Positions 46,018 through 55,725 of a stretch of 64,000 nucleotides of DNA are shown piece after piece. The DNA is taken from NCBI RefSeq assembly GCF_004920835.1, contig NZ_QFHO01000006.1, positions 62,001 through 126,000 on the forward strand, read 5' to 3'. Made by a program: the position numbers and the translations under genes. The notes under the pieces were generated by a model. The model had not been told where the DNA came from and ran no database searches. It saw only the letters and a program-made list of their open reading frames with translations. Numbering within the stretch: position 1 is the first letter of the stretch; every line of letters starts with the position of its first letter. This DNA is from Stenotrophomonas maltophilia. Its GTDB lineage: Bacteria > Pseudomonadota > Gammaproteobacteria > Xanthomonadales > Xanthomonadaceae.

Positions 46018-49000
46018 ATGACCAGTACCGCGCAACTCACTTCGCCCTCTTCCGCCAACCTGCTCGACCGTGATTACACGCTCGACCACAAGTACACCCG
46101 CAACGAGGGGCGGATCTACCTGAGTGGCGTGCAGGCGCTGGTACGGCTGCCCTTGATGCAGCGCCTGCGCGATGCCGCCGAAGGCATCGACAGCGCCGGT
46201 TTCGTCAGTGGTTACCGCGGCAGCCCACTGGGTGGTTTCGACCTGGAACTGTGGCGCGCGCGCAAGCATCTGGACGCGGCCAAGGTGAAGTTCACCCCCG
46301 GCCTCAACGAGGATCTGGGCGCGACCATGGTCTGGGGCACGCAGCAGACCAACCTGTTCCCTGGTGCCAACGTGCAGGGCGTGTTCGGCATGTGGTACGG
46401 CAAGGGCCCGGGCGTGGACCGTTGCGGCGACGTGTTCAAGCACGCCAATGCAGCCGGCACCTCGCGGTATGGTGGTGTGCTGGCGCTGGCGGCCGACGAC
46501 CATGCCTGCCGCAGCTCGACCCTGCCGCACGGCAGCGAAGACGAGTTCGTCAGCGCGATGATGCCGGTGCTGAACCCGGCCGGCGTGCAGGACATCCTCG
46601 ACATGGGCCTGCTCGGCTGGGCAATGAGCCGCTATACCGGGCGCTGGGTCGGCTTCAAGACGATCGCCGAGACAGTGGAATCCTCGGCCTCGGTAGAAGT
46701 CGATCCGTTGGCACGCCGCATCGTGCTGCCGGAAGATTTCGAGATGCCGTCGGGCGGTCTCAACATCCGCTGGCCGGATCCGCCGCTGGACCAGGAGATG
46801 CGCCTGCACCGCTATGCGGTGAAGGCTGCACAAGCGTTTGCCCGTGCCAACGGCATCGACAAGGTGGTGATGGACGCACCGCGTGCGCGGCTGGGCATCG
46901 TCACCACCGGCAAGAGCTATCTGGACGTGCTGCAGGCGCTGGAGTACCTGGGCCTGGATGAAGCCGCCTGCGCCGACATCGGCATCCGCGTGTACAAGGT
47001 CGGCATGACCTGGCCGCTGGAGCCGGAAGGCATCGCGCGCTTCGCGCAGGGCCTGGAAGACATCATCGTGGTGGAGGAGAAGCGTGCCTTCATCGAGCGC
47101 CAGATGAAGGAACAGTTCTTCAACTGGCCGGCCAGCTGGGGCCAGCGCCCGTCGATCGTCGGCAAGTACGACGAGAGCGGTGAGTGGATCCTGCCGTCCA
47201 CCGGTGAGCTGACGCCGGCCACCATCGCCGGCGTGATCGGTCGCCGCATCCAGAAGTTCTTCAACAACGAGTCGATCGAGCAGCGCCTTCAGTGGATGCA
47301 GGAGAAGGAAGCCGAGCTTGCGTTGCCGCGTGCCAGCTTCCCGCGCGTACCGCATTACTGCTCGGGCTGCCCGCACAACACCTCCACCCAGGTGCCGGAA
47401 GGCTCGCGGGCGCTGGCCGGCATCGGTTGCCATTACATGGTGACCTGGATGGACCGCAGCACCGATACCTTCACCCACATGGGCGGCGAAGGCGTGACCT
47501 GGGCCGGGCAGGCGCCGTTCACCGATACCCCGCACGTGTTCCAGAACCTGGGCGACGGCACTTATTTCCACAGCGGTTCGTTGGCGATCCGCCAGGCGGT
47601 CGCCGCCGGCGTCAACATCACCTACAAGATCCTCTACAACGATGCGGTGGCGATGACCGGCGGCCAGCCGGTGGACGGCCCGCTGAGCGTGCCGGACATC
47701 GCAAGGCAGATGCGTGCCGAGGGCATCCACACCATCGTTGTGCTGTCGGACAACATCGGCAAGTGGACCGGCCAGCGCGAGCACTTTCCCAGTGACGTCG
47801 AGTTCCATGACCGCAGCGAACTGGATGCGGTGCAGAAACGCCTGCGCGAAGTGAAGGGTGTATCGATCCTGATCTACGAACAGACCTGCGCCACCGAGAA
47901 GCGCCGTCGCCGCAAGCGCGGCAAGCTGGAAGATCCGCAGAAGCGCGTGCTGATCAACTCGCTGGTCTGCGAAGGCTGCGGCGATTGCGGCAAGAAGAGT
48001 TTCTGCGTGTCGGTGCTGCCGAAGGAGACCGAGTTCGGTCGAAAGCGCGACATCGACCAGTCCAACTGCAACAAGGACTATTCCTGCGTCAACGGCTTCT
48101 GCCCGAGCTTCGTCACCGTGCACGGTGGGCAACCGCGCAAGGGCAGCAAGCGCGATGCCTCCACGCTGCTGGACAACCTGCCGGCACCGGTGGTGCGCGG
48201 CACCCTGGAGCAACCCTGGAACATCCTGATCACCGGCGTCGGCGGTACCGGCGTGGTGACCATCGGCGCGCTGCTGGGCATGGCCGGCCACCTGGAAGGC
48301 AAGGGCGCGACCGTGCTCGACCAGACCGGTCTGGCGCAGAAGGGCGGCGCGGTGACAACCCACATCCGCATCGCCCGTCGTCCCGAAGACATCCACGCCG
48401 TGCGCATCGCCGCCGGTGAGGCTGACCTGGTGGTGGGCTGCGACATGGTGGTGGTGAACGATTACTGGGCGCTGTCGAAGGTGCGCGCCGGTCGTTCGCA
48501 GGTCGTGCTCAATACCTACGAAGCAATGCCGGGCACCTTCACCACCCGCCCGGACATGCAGTTCCCGGCAGCCGACATCATTGCCGGCGTGCGCGTGGCA
48601 CTGGGCGGCGAAGAACCGCTGCTGCTGGACGCCACCCAGCTGGCCACCGCGCTGCTGGGCGATGCCATCGCCGCCAACCTGTTCATCCTCGGCTACGCGT
48701 GGCAGCAGGGTCTGGTACCGCTGTCGTTCGACTCGCTGATGCGCGCCATCGAACTCAACGGCGCGGCCGTGGCGATGAACCAGCAGGCCTTCGCCTGGGG
48801 CCGCCTGGCCGTGGTCGATCCGCAGGCCGTGCAGCAGGCCGCTGGCCTGGTGCGCAACCGCCACACCGATACCGAAACCACCCCGGGGCCGCTGCATCCG
48901 CTGCCGCCGGGTGAGTGGGAAGGCAACGAATGGGGTGCCACCGCGGCACCGCGCAATACCGGCGACGAGCGCGAACTGCGTGGCCTGCCCTCGCACGGTG

Positions 49001-49704
49001 GCGACGTGGCGTTCCTGCCGCTGGACGACGCCCGCCTGTCGCGCTCGCTGGACGAAATGATCGAGCGCCGCGCCGCCTTCCTGGTCGAGTACCAGGACGC
49101 TGCCTACGCCAACCGCTACCGCAGTCTGGTCGAGCGCGTGCGCGCCGCCGAAGCCGACCGCATCGGCGGTTCCACTGCATTGACCGAGACCGTGGCCCGC
49201 TACCTGTTCAAGCTGATGGCCTACAAGGACGAATACGAAGTGGCCCGCCTGTACACCAGCGGCGACTTCCAGCGCCGCCTGCAGCAGCAGTTCGAGGGCG
49301 ACTACCAGCTGCGCTTCCACCTGGCACCGCCGCTGTTCGCCAAGAAGGACGAGCAGGGCCGGTTGCTGAAGAAGGAATACGGCCCGTGGATGTTCAAGGC
49401 CTTCGGCCTGCTGGCCAAACTGAAGTTCCTGCGCGGCGGCCGCTTCGACGTGTTCGGCCGCACCGGGGAGCGCCGCATGGAGCGCAAGCTGATCGGCGAT
49501 TACGAGGCCACCGTGCAGCTGCTGCTGGACGGCCTGGATGACGACCGCCTGGCGCTGGCGGTGGAGATCGCCAGCGTCCCCGAGCACATCCGCGGCTTCG
49601 GCCACGTCAAGGAAGCGCATTTCGAGCAGGCCAAGGCGCGCGAAGCCGCCCTGCTGGCGCAGTGGCGCAATCCGAAGGCGCTGCATATCGTGCAGGTGGC
49701 TTGA
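46018..49704 (+). CDS. Fused indolepyruvate ferredoxin oxidoreductase (IorAB type)
   Basis: A 1228-residue thiamine-pyrophosphate, iron-sulfur enzyme that oxidatively decarboxylates aromatic or branched 2-oxo acids to acyl-CoA. Alpha-type N-terminal domains run to about residue 640; HYCSGCPHNTST near 446, CEGCGDCGKKS near 650 and SCVNGFCPSF near 690 hold the iron-sulfur or metal cysteines. The beta-type domain begins at NILITGVGGTGVVTIGALLG. Residues about 955-990 (PGPLHPLPPGEWEG and following) look inserted and resemble translation of an intergenic repeat. A TACAAT box at 45949-45954 may be the -10. Monocistronic. Confidence 0.93.
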   Translation: MTSTAQLTSPSSANLLDRDYTLDHKYTRNEGRIYLSGVQALVRLPLMQRLRDAAEGIDSAGFVSGYRGSPLGGFDLELWRARKHLDAAKVKFTPGLNEDLGATMVWGTQQTNLFPGANVQGVFGMWYGKGPGVDRCGDVFKHANAAGTSRYGGVLALAADDHACRSSTLPHGSEDEFVSAMMPVLNPAGVQDILDMGLLGWAMSRYTGRWVGFKTIAETVESSASVEVDPLARRIVLPEDFEMPSGGLNIRWPDPPLDQEMRLHRYAVKAAQAFARANGIDKVVMDAPRARLGIVTTGKSYLDVLQALEYLGLDEAACADIGIRVYKVGMTWPLEPEGIARFAQGLEDIIVVEEKRAFIERQMKEQFFNWPASWGQRPSIVGKYDESGEWILPSTGELTPATIAGVIGRRIQKFFNNESIEQRLQWMQEKEAELALPRASFPRVPHYCSGCPHNTSTQVPEGSRALAGIGCHYMVTWMDRSTDTFTHMGGEGVTWAGQAPFTDTPHVFQNLGDGTYFHSGSLAIRQAVAAGVNITYKILYNDAVAMTGGQPVDGPLSVPDIARQMRAEGIHTIVVLSDNIGKWTGQREHFPSDVEFHDRSELDAVQKRLREVKGVSILIYEQTCATEKRRRRKRGKLEDPQKRVLINSLVCEGCGDCGKKSFCVSVLPKETEFGRKRDIDQSNCNKDYSCVNGFCPSFVTVHGGQPRKGSKRDASTLLDNLPAPVVRGTLEQPWNILITGVGGTGVVTIGALLGMAGHLEGKGATVLDQTGLAQKGGAVTTHIRIARRPEDIHAVRIAAGEADLVVGCDMVVVNDYWALSKVRAGRSQVVLNTYEAMPGTFTTRPDMQFPAADIIAGVRVALGGEEPLLLDATQLATALLGDAIAANLFILGYAWQQGLVPLSFDSLMRAIELNGAAVAMNQQAFAWGRLAVVDPQAVQQAAGLVRNRHTDTETTPGPLHPLPPGEWEGNEWGATAAPRNTGDERELRGLPSHGGDVAFLPLDDARLSRSLDEMIERRAAFLVEYQDAAYANRYRSLVERVRAAEADRIGGSTALTETVARYLFKLMAYKDEYEVARLYTSGDFQRRLQQQFEGDYQLRFHLAPPLFAKKDEQGRLLKKEYGPWMFKAFGLLAKLKFLRGGRFDVFGRTGERRMERKLIGDYEATVQLLLDGLDDDRLALAVEIASVPEHIRGFGHVKEAHFEQAKAREAALLAQWRNPKALHIVQVA

Positions 49705-49706
49705 AG

Positions 49707-49770
49707 GTAGTGCCGGCCGCTGGCCGGCATCCCTCCTGGCAATCGGGTGCCGGCCAGCGGCCGGCACTAC
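49707..49770. repeat. Inverted pair of SMAG-type hairpins
   Basis: GTAG-headed hairpin 49707-49731 and CTAC-tailed hairpin 49748-49770 share GCCGGCC and GGCCGGC arms. They lie between the convergent oxidoreductase and methyltransferase genes and may act as terminators. Confidence 0.85.
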
Positions 49771-49777
49771 CGGCGAT

Positions 49778-50392
49778 TCACCCCAGCCGCCACAGCAGCA
49801 GGCGGTTGTTGGCCGGCATTGCCACATCACCCAGGCGGGTGAAGCCTTTGTCCGCTGCCAGCGCCTGCACCGCTTCCACATCGCGGATGCCGCTGCGCGG
49901 ATCACGCGCCTTCAGCCAGGCATCGAACTGCGCGTTGCTGTCGCTGGTGTAGCGGCCGCCGTAGTTGAACGGGCCGTACATCGCCAACAGCGCACCGTGG
50001 CGCAACAGCGGCGGCAGCGCGCCGAACAGCACCTGCACATGCTCCCAGCCCATGATGTGCAACGTGTTGGCGCTGAATGCGGCGTCGAACGTACTGCCCT
50101 CGGGCAACGACAGGCCCGGCGCTGGGGGCAGTTCCACCTGCAGCGCCACCGGCGGCAGCAGGTTCAGCAGCGCGGCCTCCGCACGCCAGGCCTCGATGCC
50201 GGGCAGATGGTCCGGATGATCGCTGGGCTGCCAGCGCAGCCAGGGCCAGCGCTCGGCGAAGAACGCCGCGTGCTGGCCGGTGCCACTGCCGATCTCCAGC
50301 ACCCGATGGCGGTCGCCCATCCATGGGTCGAGTGCAGTGGCGATGGGTTCGCGGTTGCGCTCGCAGGCTTCTGAATACGGCTTGCTCGACAT
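49778..50392 (-). CDS. DUF938 family SAM-dependent methyltransferase
   Basis: A 204-residue protein. KPYSEACERNREPI is the DUF938 start; VLEIGSGTGQHAAFFA is the SAM-binding loop and FSANTLHIMGWEHV a family motif. The substrate is unknown. Length is normal. No signal peptide. Confidence 0.93.
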   Translation of the reverse strand: MSSKPYSEACERNREPIATALDPWMGDRHRVLEIGSGTGQHAAFFAERWPWLRWQPSDHPDHLPGIEAWRAEAALLNLLPPVALQVELPPAPGLSLPEGSTFDAAFSANTLHIMGWEHVQVLFGALPPLLRHGALLAMYGPFNYGGRYTSDSNAQFDAWLKARDPRSGIRDVEAVQALAADKGFTRLGDVAMPANNRLLLWRLG

Positions 50393-50444
50393 CAGGACGG
50401 TGTCCAGGCGGGGTCGGCCCCATTGTGCACGAGGGGGTTACTGA

Positions 50445-50641
50445 GCAGGGCTGCGCCCTGCAGAAGCCGGAGCCGGAGCCGGAGCAACGTCAAAAGCTGG
50501 CATTCCGTGGGTTGGCGGGGTGGGTCCGGTTGCGGGGGACGCTGCAAGTACGTCCATGTAAGCTCGGTCGCCGCATCCATGCGGCTCACGCCCCCGCAAC
50601 CGGCCCCACCCCGCCTTCGACAGTTTCCTGCGGTCTGTTGG
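50445..50641 (+). repeat. Multi-hairpin element, copy C
   Basis: Terminal hairpin GCAGGGC-TGC-GCCCTGC (50445-50461), low-complexity GGAGCC run (to 50484), conserved GGCATTCCGTGGGTTGGC, outer arms 50514-50538 and 50591-50615 (24 of 25 pairs), inner hairpin 50570-50585, then GACAG and CTGTTGG (50635-50641). It is the mirror orientation of copy D. Confidence 0.65.
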
Positions 50642-50650
50642 AACGGCATT

Positions 50651-50691
50651 GGGGTCAGATCCGTTTTCCTGCGGAAAACGGATCTGACCCC
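50651..50691. repeat. Perfect 41-nt GGGGTCAGA palindrome
   Basis: Nineteen bases on each side of a TGC loop pair without mismatch. It is the best conserved member of the family also seen at 21835, 22251 and 63429. Confidence 0.85.
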
Positions 50692-50716
50692 GGATTCATT
50701 TCGATATCTGACAGAT

Positions 50717-50740
50717 GTGTCGACCAAGGTCGACACCTAC
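50717..50740 (-). repeat. SMAG-type hairpin beside element copy D
   Basis: GTGTCGACC-AA-GGTCGACAC ending in CTAC, identical to the hairpin at 44956-44979 that borders copy B. Confidence 0.75.
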
Positions 50741-50949
50741 CAACAGCCGCGGAGATCTGTCAGGGGTGAGGCGGTGTCGGATTGCGGGGTGTCAGCCGCA
50801 TGGATGCGGCTGCCAAGCCTACACGGACGTACTTGCGGCGTCCCCGCAATCCGACACCGCCCCGCCAACCCACGGAATGCCGCTCTGGCTCTGGCTTTGG
50901 CTTTGGCCGTTGCCGTTGCATTGAGCAGGTGCAGGGCTGCAAGCCCTGC
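50740..50949 (-). repeat. Multi-hairpin element, copy D
   Basis: Plus-strand reading: CCAACAG edge, 20-bp perfect outer arms (50770-50789 and 50842-50861), inner 8-bp hairpin (50794-50801/50804-50811), conserved CCAACCCACGGAATGCC, low-complexity CTCTGG/CTTTGG run (50884-50919) and terminal hairpin GCAGGGCT-GCA-AGCCCTGC (50931-50949). No gene lies in 50393-51072; these elements fill it. Confidence 0.65.
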
Positions 50950-51072
50950 CGAAACACCACCAACCATGACTGCAGTCACTTGCCCGGAGGCGCCGCGCTG
51001 GCGAAAGTCGAGGAGTTGACGTGATCGGCTCGGCCTGTTGCCGGCTGCACGCAAGCGAGAGAGAGAAACGCT

Positions 51073-52704
51073 GTGCAACGACGTGAGTTCCTGGCTTTTT
51101 CCGGTCTGGGCCTGGCGGGCCTGCTGCTGCCGCATTCCCGTGCCATCGCCGCCGAGCAGTTGCTCGCCCCGGTCGACACCGCGCTGCGCAGGCGCTTGGC
51201 CGAGGTCGCCCTCGCTACCGCGCGCACGGCCAAGGCCAGCTACTGCGATGTGCGCATCGGCCGCTACCTCAATCAGTCGGTCATCACCCGCGAGCATCAG
51301 GTCGGCAACGTGACCAACCGCGAATCGTCCGGCGTGGGCGTGCGGGTGATCGTCAACGGCGCCTGGGGCTTTGCCGCTACCCATCAGCAGACCGAGGCCG
51401 CCGTACGCGCTGCGGTCGAGCAGTCCACGGCCATCGCCCGTGCCAATGCCAGCATCCAGACCCGGCCGGTGCAACTGGCACCAACGCCGTCGGTCGGTGA
51501 GGTCCGCTGGCAGACGCCGATCCGCCGCAATGCCATGGAAGTACCGATCCAGGACAAGGTCGAGTTGCTGCTGGCGCTCAACGCCGCCGCGCTGAATGCG
51601 GGCGCCGACTACATCAACTCCACCCTGTTCCTGGTCAACGAACAGAAGTACTTCGCTTCCAGCGATGGCTCGTTCATCGACCAGGACATACATCGCATCT
51701 GGCTGCCGTTCACTGCCACCGCCATCGACAAGGCCAGCGGCAAGTTCCGAACCCGCGCAGGCCTGTCCTCGCCGATGGGCATGGGCTACGAGTTCCTCGA
51801 TGGCGATGCGCGCGGCAAGGTGCAGCTGCCCGGCGGCATCACCGCCTATCGTGATTCCTACGACCCGGTCGAGGACGCCATCGCCGCCGCCCGCCACGCG
51901 CGCGAAAAACTGAAGGCGCCTTCGGTGAAGCCGGGCAAATACGACCTGGTGCTGGACCCGTCCAACCTGTTCCTGACCATCCATGAGAATGTCGGTCACC
52001 CGCTGGAGCTGGACCGCGTGCTCGGCTACGAAGCCAACTACGCCGGCACCAGCTTCGCCACGCTGGACAAGCGCGATGCCGGTTTCCGCTGGGGCAGCGA
52101 CATCGTCACCTTCTTCGCGGACAAGACCCAGCCCGGCAGCCTCGGTGCGGTCGGCTACGACGACGAAGGCGTCAAGACCCAGCGCTGGGATCTGGTGCGC
52201 GACGGCATCCTGGTCGATTACCAGGCCACCCGCGATGAAGCCCACATCCTCGGTCGCAATGCTTCGCATGGCTGCAGCTATGCCGATTCCTGGTCCAGCG
52301 TGCAGTTCCAGCGCATGGCCAATGTCTCGCTGGCGCCGGGCAGGAAGCCACTCAGCGTCGAGGACATGATCAAGGACGTGGAGAACGGCATCTACATCCA
52401 CGGCCGCGGTTCGTATTCGATCGACCAGCAGCGCTACAACGCGCAGTTCGGCGGCCAGCTGTACTACCAGATCAAGGACGGAAAGATCGCCGGCATGGTC
52501 GAGGATGCGGCCTACCAGATCCGTACGCCGGAATTCTGGAATGCCTGTACCGCGATCTGCGACGAGCGCGACTTCCGCCTCGGCGGTTCGTTCTTCGACG
52601 GCAAGGGCCAGCCCGGCCAGGTCTCGGCGGTCTCGCACGGTTCGTCCACCACCCGCTTCAACGGCATCAACATCATCAACACCGCGCGCAGTCTCGGCGC
52701 TTGA
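51073..52704 (+). CDS. TldD-family metalloprotease with twin-arginine-like leader, first copy
   Basis: A 543-residue protein starting at GTG. MQRREFLAFSGLGLAGLLL carries an RR-x-FL twin-arginine motif; cleavage near AIAAEQ is likely, so it should act in the periplasm, unlike cytoplasmic TldD of E. coli. The protease core has HENVGH (His304, Glu305, His308), the TldD HExxxH zinc motif, and cysteines in NACTAICDERDF near 490 that could be the third ligand. TldD/TldE trim unfolded peptides such as microcin precursors and CcdA. It is first in a compact operon. Confidence 0.9.
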   Translation: MQRREFLAFSGLGLAGLLLPHSRAIAAEQLLAPVDTALRRRLAEVALATARTAKASYCDVRIGRYLNQSVITREHQVGNVTNRESSGVGVRVIVNGAWGFAATHQQTEAAVRAAVEQSTAIARANASIQTRPVQLAPTPSVGEVRWQTPIRRNAMEVPIQDKVELLLALNAAALNAGADYINSTLFLVNEQKYFASSDGSFIDQDIHRIWLPFTATAIDKASGKFRTRAGLSSPMGMGYEFLDGDARGKVQLPGGITAYRDSYDPVEDAIAAARHAREKLKAPSVKPGKYDLVLDPSNLFLTIHENVGHPLELDRVLGYEANYAGTSFATLDKRDAGFRWGSDIVTFFADKTQPGSLGAVGYDDEGVKTQRWDLVRDGILVDYQATRDEAHILGRNASHGCSYADSWSSVQFQRMANVSLAPGRKPLSVEDMIKDVENGIYIHGRGSYSIDQQRYNAQFGGQLYYQIKDGKIAGMVEDAAYQIRTPEFWNACTAICDERDFRLGGSFFDGKGQPGQVSAVSHGSSTTRFNGINIINTARSLGA

Positions 52705-52734
52705 GCCACCCATCGTTCGACATGGAGAGCAGCC

Positions 52735-54369
52735 TTGCAAAGACGTGACTTCCTGGCCCTGACCGGGCTTACCGCGGGCGGGCTGATCGTGCCCTCCTTC
52801 TTCGGCAAGGTGATCGCCGCCGAACAGCTGCAGTCCAGCCTCGACCCGGCGTTGAAGAAGCGCCTGGCCGACGCCGCCCTGCAGGCTGCGCGCAGCGCCG
52901 GCGCCACCTACTGCGACGTGCGCATCGGCCGCTACCTGCGGCAGTTCGTGATCACCCGCGAGGACAAGGTGCAGAACGTGGTGAACACCGAGTCCACCGG
53001 CGTCGGCATCCGTGTGATCGTCAACGGCGCCTGGGGCTTCGCTGCCACCAACGCGCTGGGCACCGCCGACGTGGCCAGGGCCGCGCAGCAGGCCGCGGCA
53101 ATCGCCAAGGCCAATGCCGGCGTGCAGACCGCCCCCGTACAGCTGGCCAAGGCACCCGGCGTCGGTGAGGTGAGCTGGCGCACACCGATCCGCAAGAACG
53201 CGATGGAGGTACCAATCAAGGACAAGGTCGGCCTGCTGCTGGACGTCAACGCCGCAGCAATGGGCGCCGGTGCCAGCTTCGTCAATTCGATGCTGTTCCT
53301 GGTCAACGAACAGAAGTACTTCGCCTCCACCGATGGCTCCTACATTGACCAGGACGTACACCGCATCTGGGCCCCGATGACGGTCACCGCCATCGACAAG
53401 ACCAGCGGCAAGTTCCGCACCCGTTCGGGCCTGTCCTCGCCGATGGGCCTGGGCTACGAGTACCTGGACGGCGCCGCCGCCGGCAAGGTGGTCAGTCCCA
53501 ACGGCGTGGTCAACTACAGTTCTTCCTACGACATGAAGGAAGACGCCATCGCCGCCGCCAAGCAGGCGCAGGAGAAGCTGAAGGCACCGTCGGTGAAGCC
53601 GGGCAAGTACGATCTGGTGCTCGATCCGTCGCACACCTGGCTGACCATCCACGAGTCGATCGGCCACCCGCTGGAACTGGACCGCGTGCTCGGCTACGAA
53701 GCCAACTACGCCGGCACCAGCTTCGCCACCCTGGACAAGCGCGAACAGCATTTCCAGTACGGCAGCGAGCTGGTCAACATCTTCGCCGACAAGACCCAGC
53801 AGGGCAGCCTCGGTGCGGTGGCGTACGACGACGAAGGCGTGAAGTGCAAGCGCTGGGACCTGATCAGCAACGGCAAGCTGGTGGACTACCAGACCATCCG
53901 CGACCAGGCCCACATCCTCGGCAAGACCGAGTCCGATGGCTGCTGCTATGCCGACTCGTGGTCCAGCGTGCAGTTCCAGCGCATGGCCAACGTGTCGATG
54001 GCGCCGGGCAAGAAGCCGCTGAGCGTGCCGGACCTGATCAAGGACGTGGAGAACGGCATCTACATCATCGGTGACGGTTCGTTCTCGATCGACCAGCAGC
54101 GCTACAACGCGCAGTTCGGTGGCCAGCTGTTCTACGAGATCAAGAACGGCCAGATCACCCGCATGCTGGAAGACGTGGCCTACCAGATCCGCACGCCGGA
54201 GTTCTGGAATGCCTGCACGGCCGTGGCCGACGAGCGCGACTACCGCCTGGGCGGTTCGTTCTTCGATGGCAAGGGCCAGCCGGGCCAGGTCTCGGCGGTC
54301 TCGCACGGTTCGTCGACCGCGCGCTTCAACGGCATCAATGTCATCAACACCGCACGCAGCCTCGGCTGA
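52735..54369 (+). CDS. TldD-family metalloprotease with twin-arginine-like leader, second copy
   Basis: A 544-residue paralogue of the preceding protein (about two thirds identical by eye), starting at TTG with GGAG upstream. MQRRDFLALTGLTAGGLIVP is a twin-arginine-like leader. The zinc motif is HESIGH (His306, Glu307, His310). The strongest similarity surrounds this site (HPLELDRVLGYEANYAGTSF) and the C-terminal GSFFDGKGQPGQVSAVSHGS. It may pair with the first copy or with the TldE-like protein encoded next. Confidence 0.9.
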   Translation: MQRRDFLALTGLTAGGLIVPSFFGKVIAAEQLQSSLDPALKKRLADAALQAARSAGATYCDVRIGRYLRQFVITREDKVQNVVNTESTGVGIRVIVNGAWGFAATNALGTADVARAAQQAAAIAKANAGVQTAPVQLAKAPGVGEVSWRTPIRKNAMEVPIKDKVGLLLDVNAAAMGAGASFVNSMLFLVNEQKYFASTDGSYIDQDVHRIWAPMTVTAIDKTSGKFRTRSGLSSPMGLGYEYLDGAAAGKVVSPNGVVNYSSSYDMKEDAIAAAKQAQEKLKAPSVKPGKYDLVLDPSHTWLTIHESIGHPLELDRVLGYEANYAGTSFATLDKREQHFQYGSELVNIFADKTQQGSLGAVAYDDEGVKCKRWDLISNGKLVDYQTIRDQAHILGKTESDGCCYADSWSSVQFQRMANVSMAPGKKPLSVPDLIKDVENGIYIIGDGSFSIDQQRYNAQFGGQLFYEIKNGQITRMLEDVAYQIRTPEFWNACTAVADERDYRLGGSFFDGKGQPGQVSAVSHGSSTARFNGINVINTARSLG

Positions 54370-54390
54370 TCGGTCAGGAGCCCTTACACC

Positions 54391-55725
54391 ATGAGTATCT
54401 TTACCGAAGCCCAGGCCAAGGCCATCCTCGACAAGGTCATCGCCCTGTCCAAGGCCGACGAATGCACCGCCGTGCTGGCCGGCGCGATCAGCGGCAACAT
54501 CCGTTTCGCACTGAACAATGTCTCCACCAGCGGCATCGTCGACAACACCGAGCTGGCCGTCACCGTCGCCTTCGGCAAGCGCGTCGGCACGGCCTCGATC
54601 AACGAGTTCGACGATGCCGCGCTGGAACGCGTGGTGCGCCGTGCCGAAGACCTGGCGCGCCTGGCCCCGGAGAATCCGGAGTTCATGCCGGCCATCGGCA
54701 AGCAGAGCTACCGCGCCAGCCCCACCTTCAGCGAATCCACTGCAGCAATCGACCCAGCCTTCCGCGCCAAGGTCGCCGCAGATTCGATCGCACCATGCCG
54801 TGGCCACGGCCTGATCGCCGCCGGTTTCCTTGAAGACGGCCAGGGCTTCCAGGCCACCGCAAACAGCAATGGCAACTTCGCCTACCAGCGCACCACCAAC
54901 TTCGATTACACCTGCACCGTGCGTACGGAAGACGGTCGTGGTTCGGGCTGGGTCGGCCGCAACCTGAAGGACGCGGCGGACTTCAAGGCCGACCAGGACA
55001 TCCGCATCGCCATGCGCAAGGCCACCGAGTCGGCCGAAGCCAAGGCGCTGGAGCCCGGCAAGTACACGGTGATCCTGGAACCGGCCGCGGCCGCAGGCCT
55101 GATCAGCTTCATGATGAACTTCTTCAGCGCACGCTCGGCCGATGAAGGCCGCAGCTTCCTGTCGAAGAAGGGCGGCGGCAACAAGCTGGGAGAGCAGGTC
55201 TACGACCCGCGCGTGACCATGTTCGCCGACCCGTGGCACCCGGATGCACCGGTGCTGCCGTGGGACAACGAGGGCATGCCACGCGAGCGCATCGCCATCA
55301 TCGAAAACGGCAAGATCGCCAATCTGGACTACTCGCGCTTCTGGGCCCAGAAGCAGGGCAAGACCGCCAAGGCCTCGCCGGGCAACCTGCTGATGAGCGG
55401 TGGCGACAAGAGCACCGCCGAGCTGGTGCGCGGTACCCAGAAGGGCATCCTGGTCACCCGTACCTGGTACATCCGCATGGTCGATCCGCAGACCGTGCTG
55501 CTGACCGGCCTGACCCGCGACGGCACCTTCTACATCGAGAAGGGCCAGATCAAGCACCCGGTGAAGAACTTCCGCTTCAACGAGTCGCCGGTGATCATGC
55601 TCAACAACATCGAAGAGCTGGGCAAGCCGGTGCGCGTGGCCGGTGATGAATCCAGCTACGTGATGATGATCCCGCCGATGAAGCTGCGCGATTTCACCTT
55701 CACCTCGCTGTCCGACGCGGTCTGA
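54391..55725 (+). CDS. TldE/PmbA-like partner of TldD
   Basis: A 444-residue member of the same fold without the HExxxH motif: the equivalent region is EPAAAAGLISFMMNFFSA. This is the pattern of TldE, which forms a heterodimer with TldD and supplies substrate surface. It has no visible export signal, so if the two TldD copies are exported it would be in another compartment unless it is carried along through Tat as a hitchhiker. It overlaps the next gene by one base (TGATG). Confidence 0.88.
   Translation: MSIFTEAQAKAILDKVIALSKADECTAVLAGAISGNIRFALNNVSTSGIVDNTELAVTVAFGKRVGTASINEFDDAALERVVRRAEDLARLAPENPEFMPAIGKQSYRASPTFSESTAAIDPAFRAKVAADSIAPCRGHGLIAAGFLEDGQGFQATANSNGNFAYQRTTNFDYTCTVRTEDGRGSGWVGRNLKDAADFKADQDIRIAMRKATESAEAKALEPGKYTVILEPAAAAGLISFMMNFFSARSADEGRSFLSKKGGGNKLGEQVYDPRVTMFADPWHPDAPVLPWDNEGMPRERIAIIENGKIANLDYSRFWAQKQGKTAKASPGNLLMSGGDKSTAELVRGTQKGILVTRTWYIRMVDPQTVLLTGLTRDGTFYIEKGQIKHPVKNFRFNESPVIMLNNIEELGKPVRVAGDESSYVMMIPPMKLRDFTFTSLSDAV

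Noticed and set aside
45895-49905. A 1336-codon minus-strand frame opposite the ferredoxin oxidoreductase.
   Set aside because: Only the plus strand shows enzyme motifs; the antisense translation is rich in His, Gln and Arg, typical of shadows.
50737-55557. A 1606-codon open frame on the minus strand opposite the tldD genes.
   Set aside because: It has no family resemblance, and the plus strand carries conserved protease motifs throughout. High GC at third positions creates such antisense frames.
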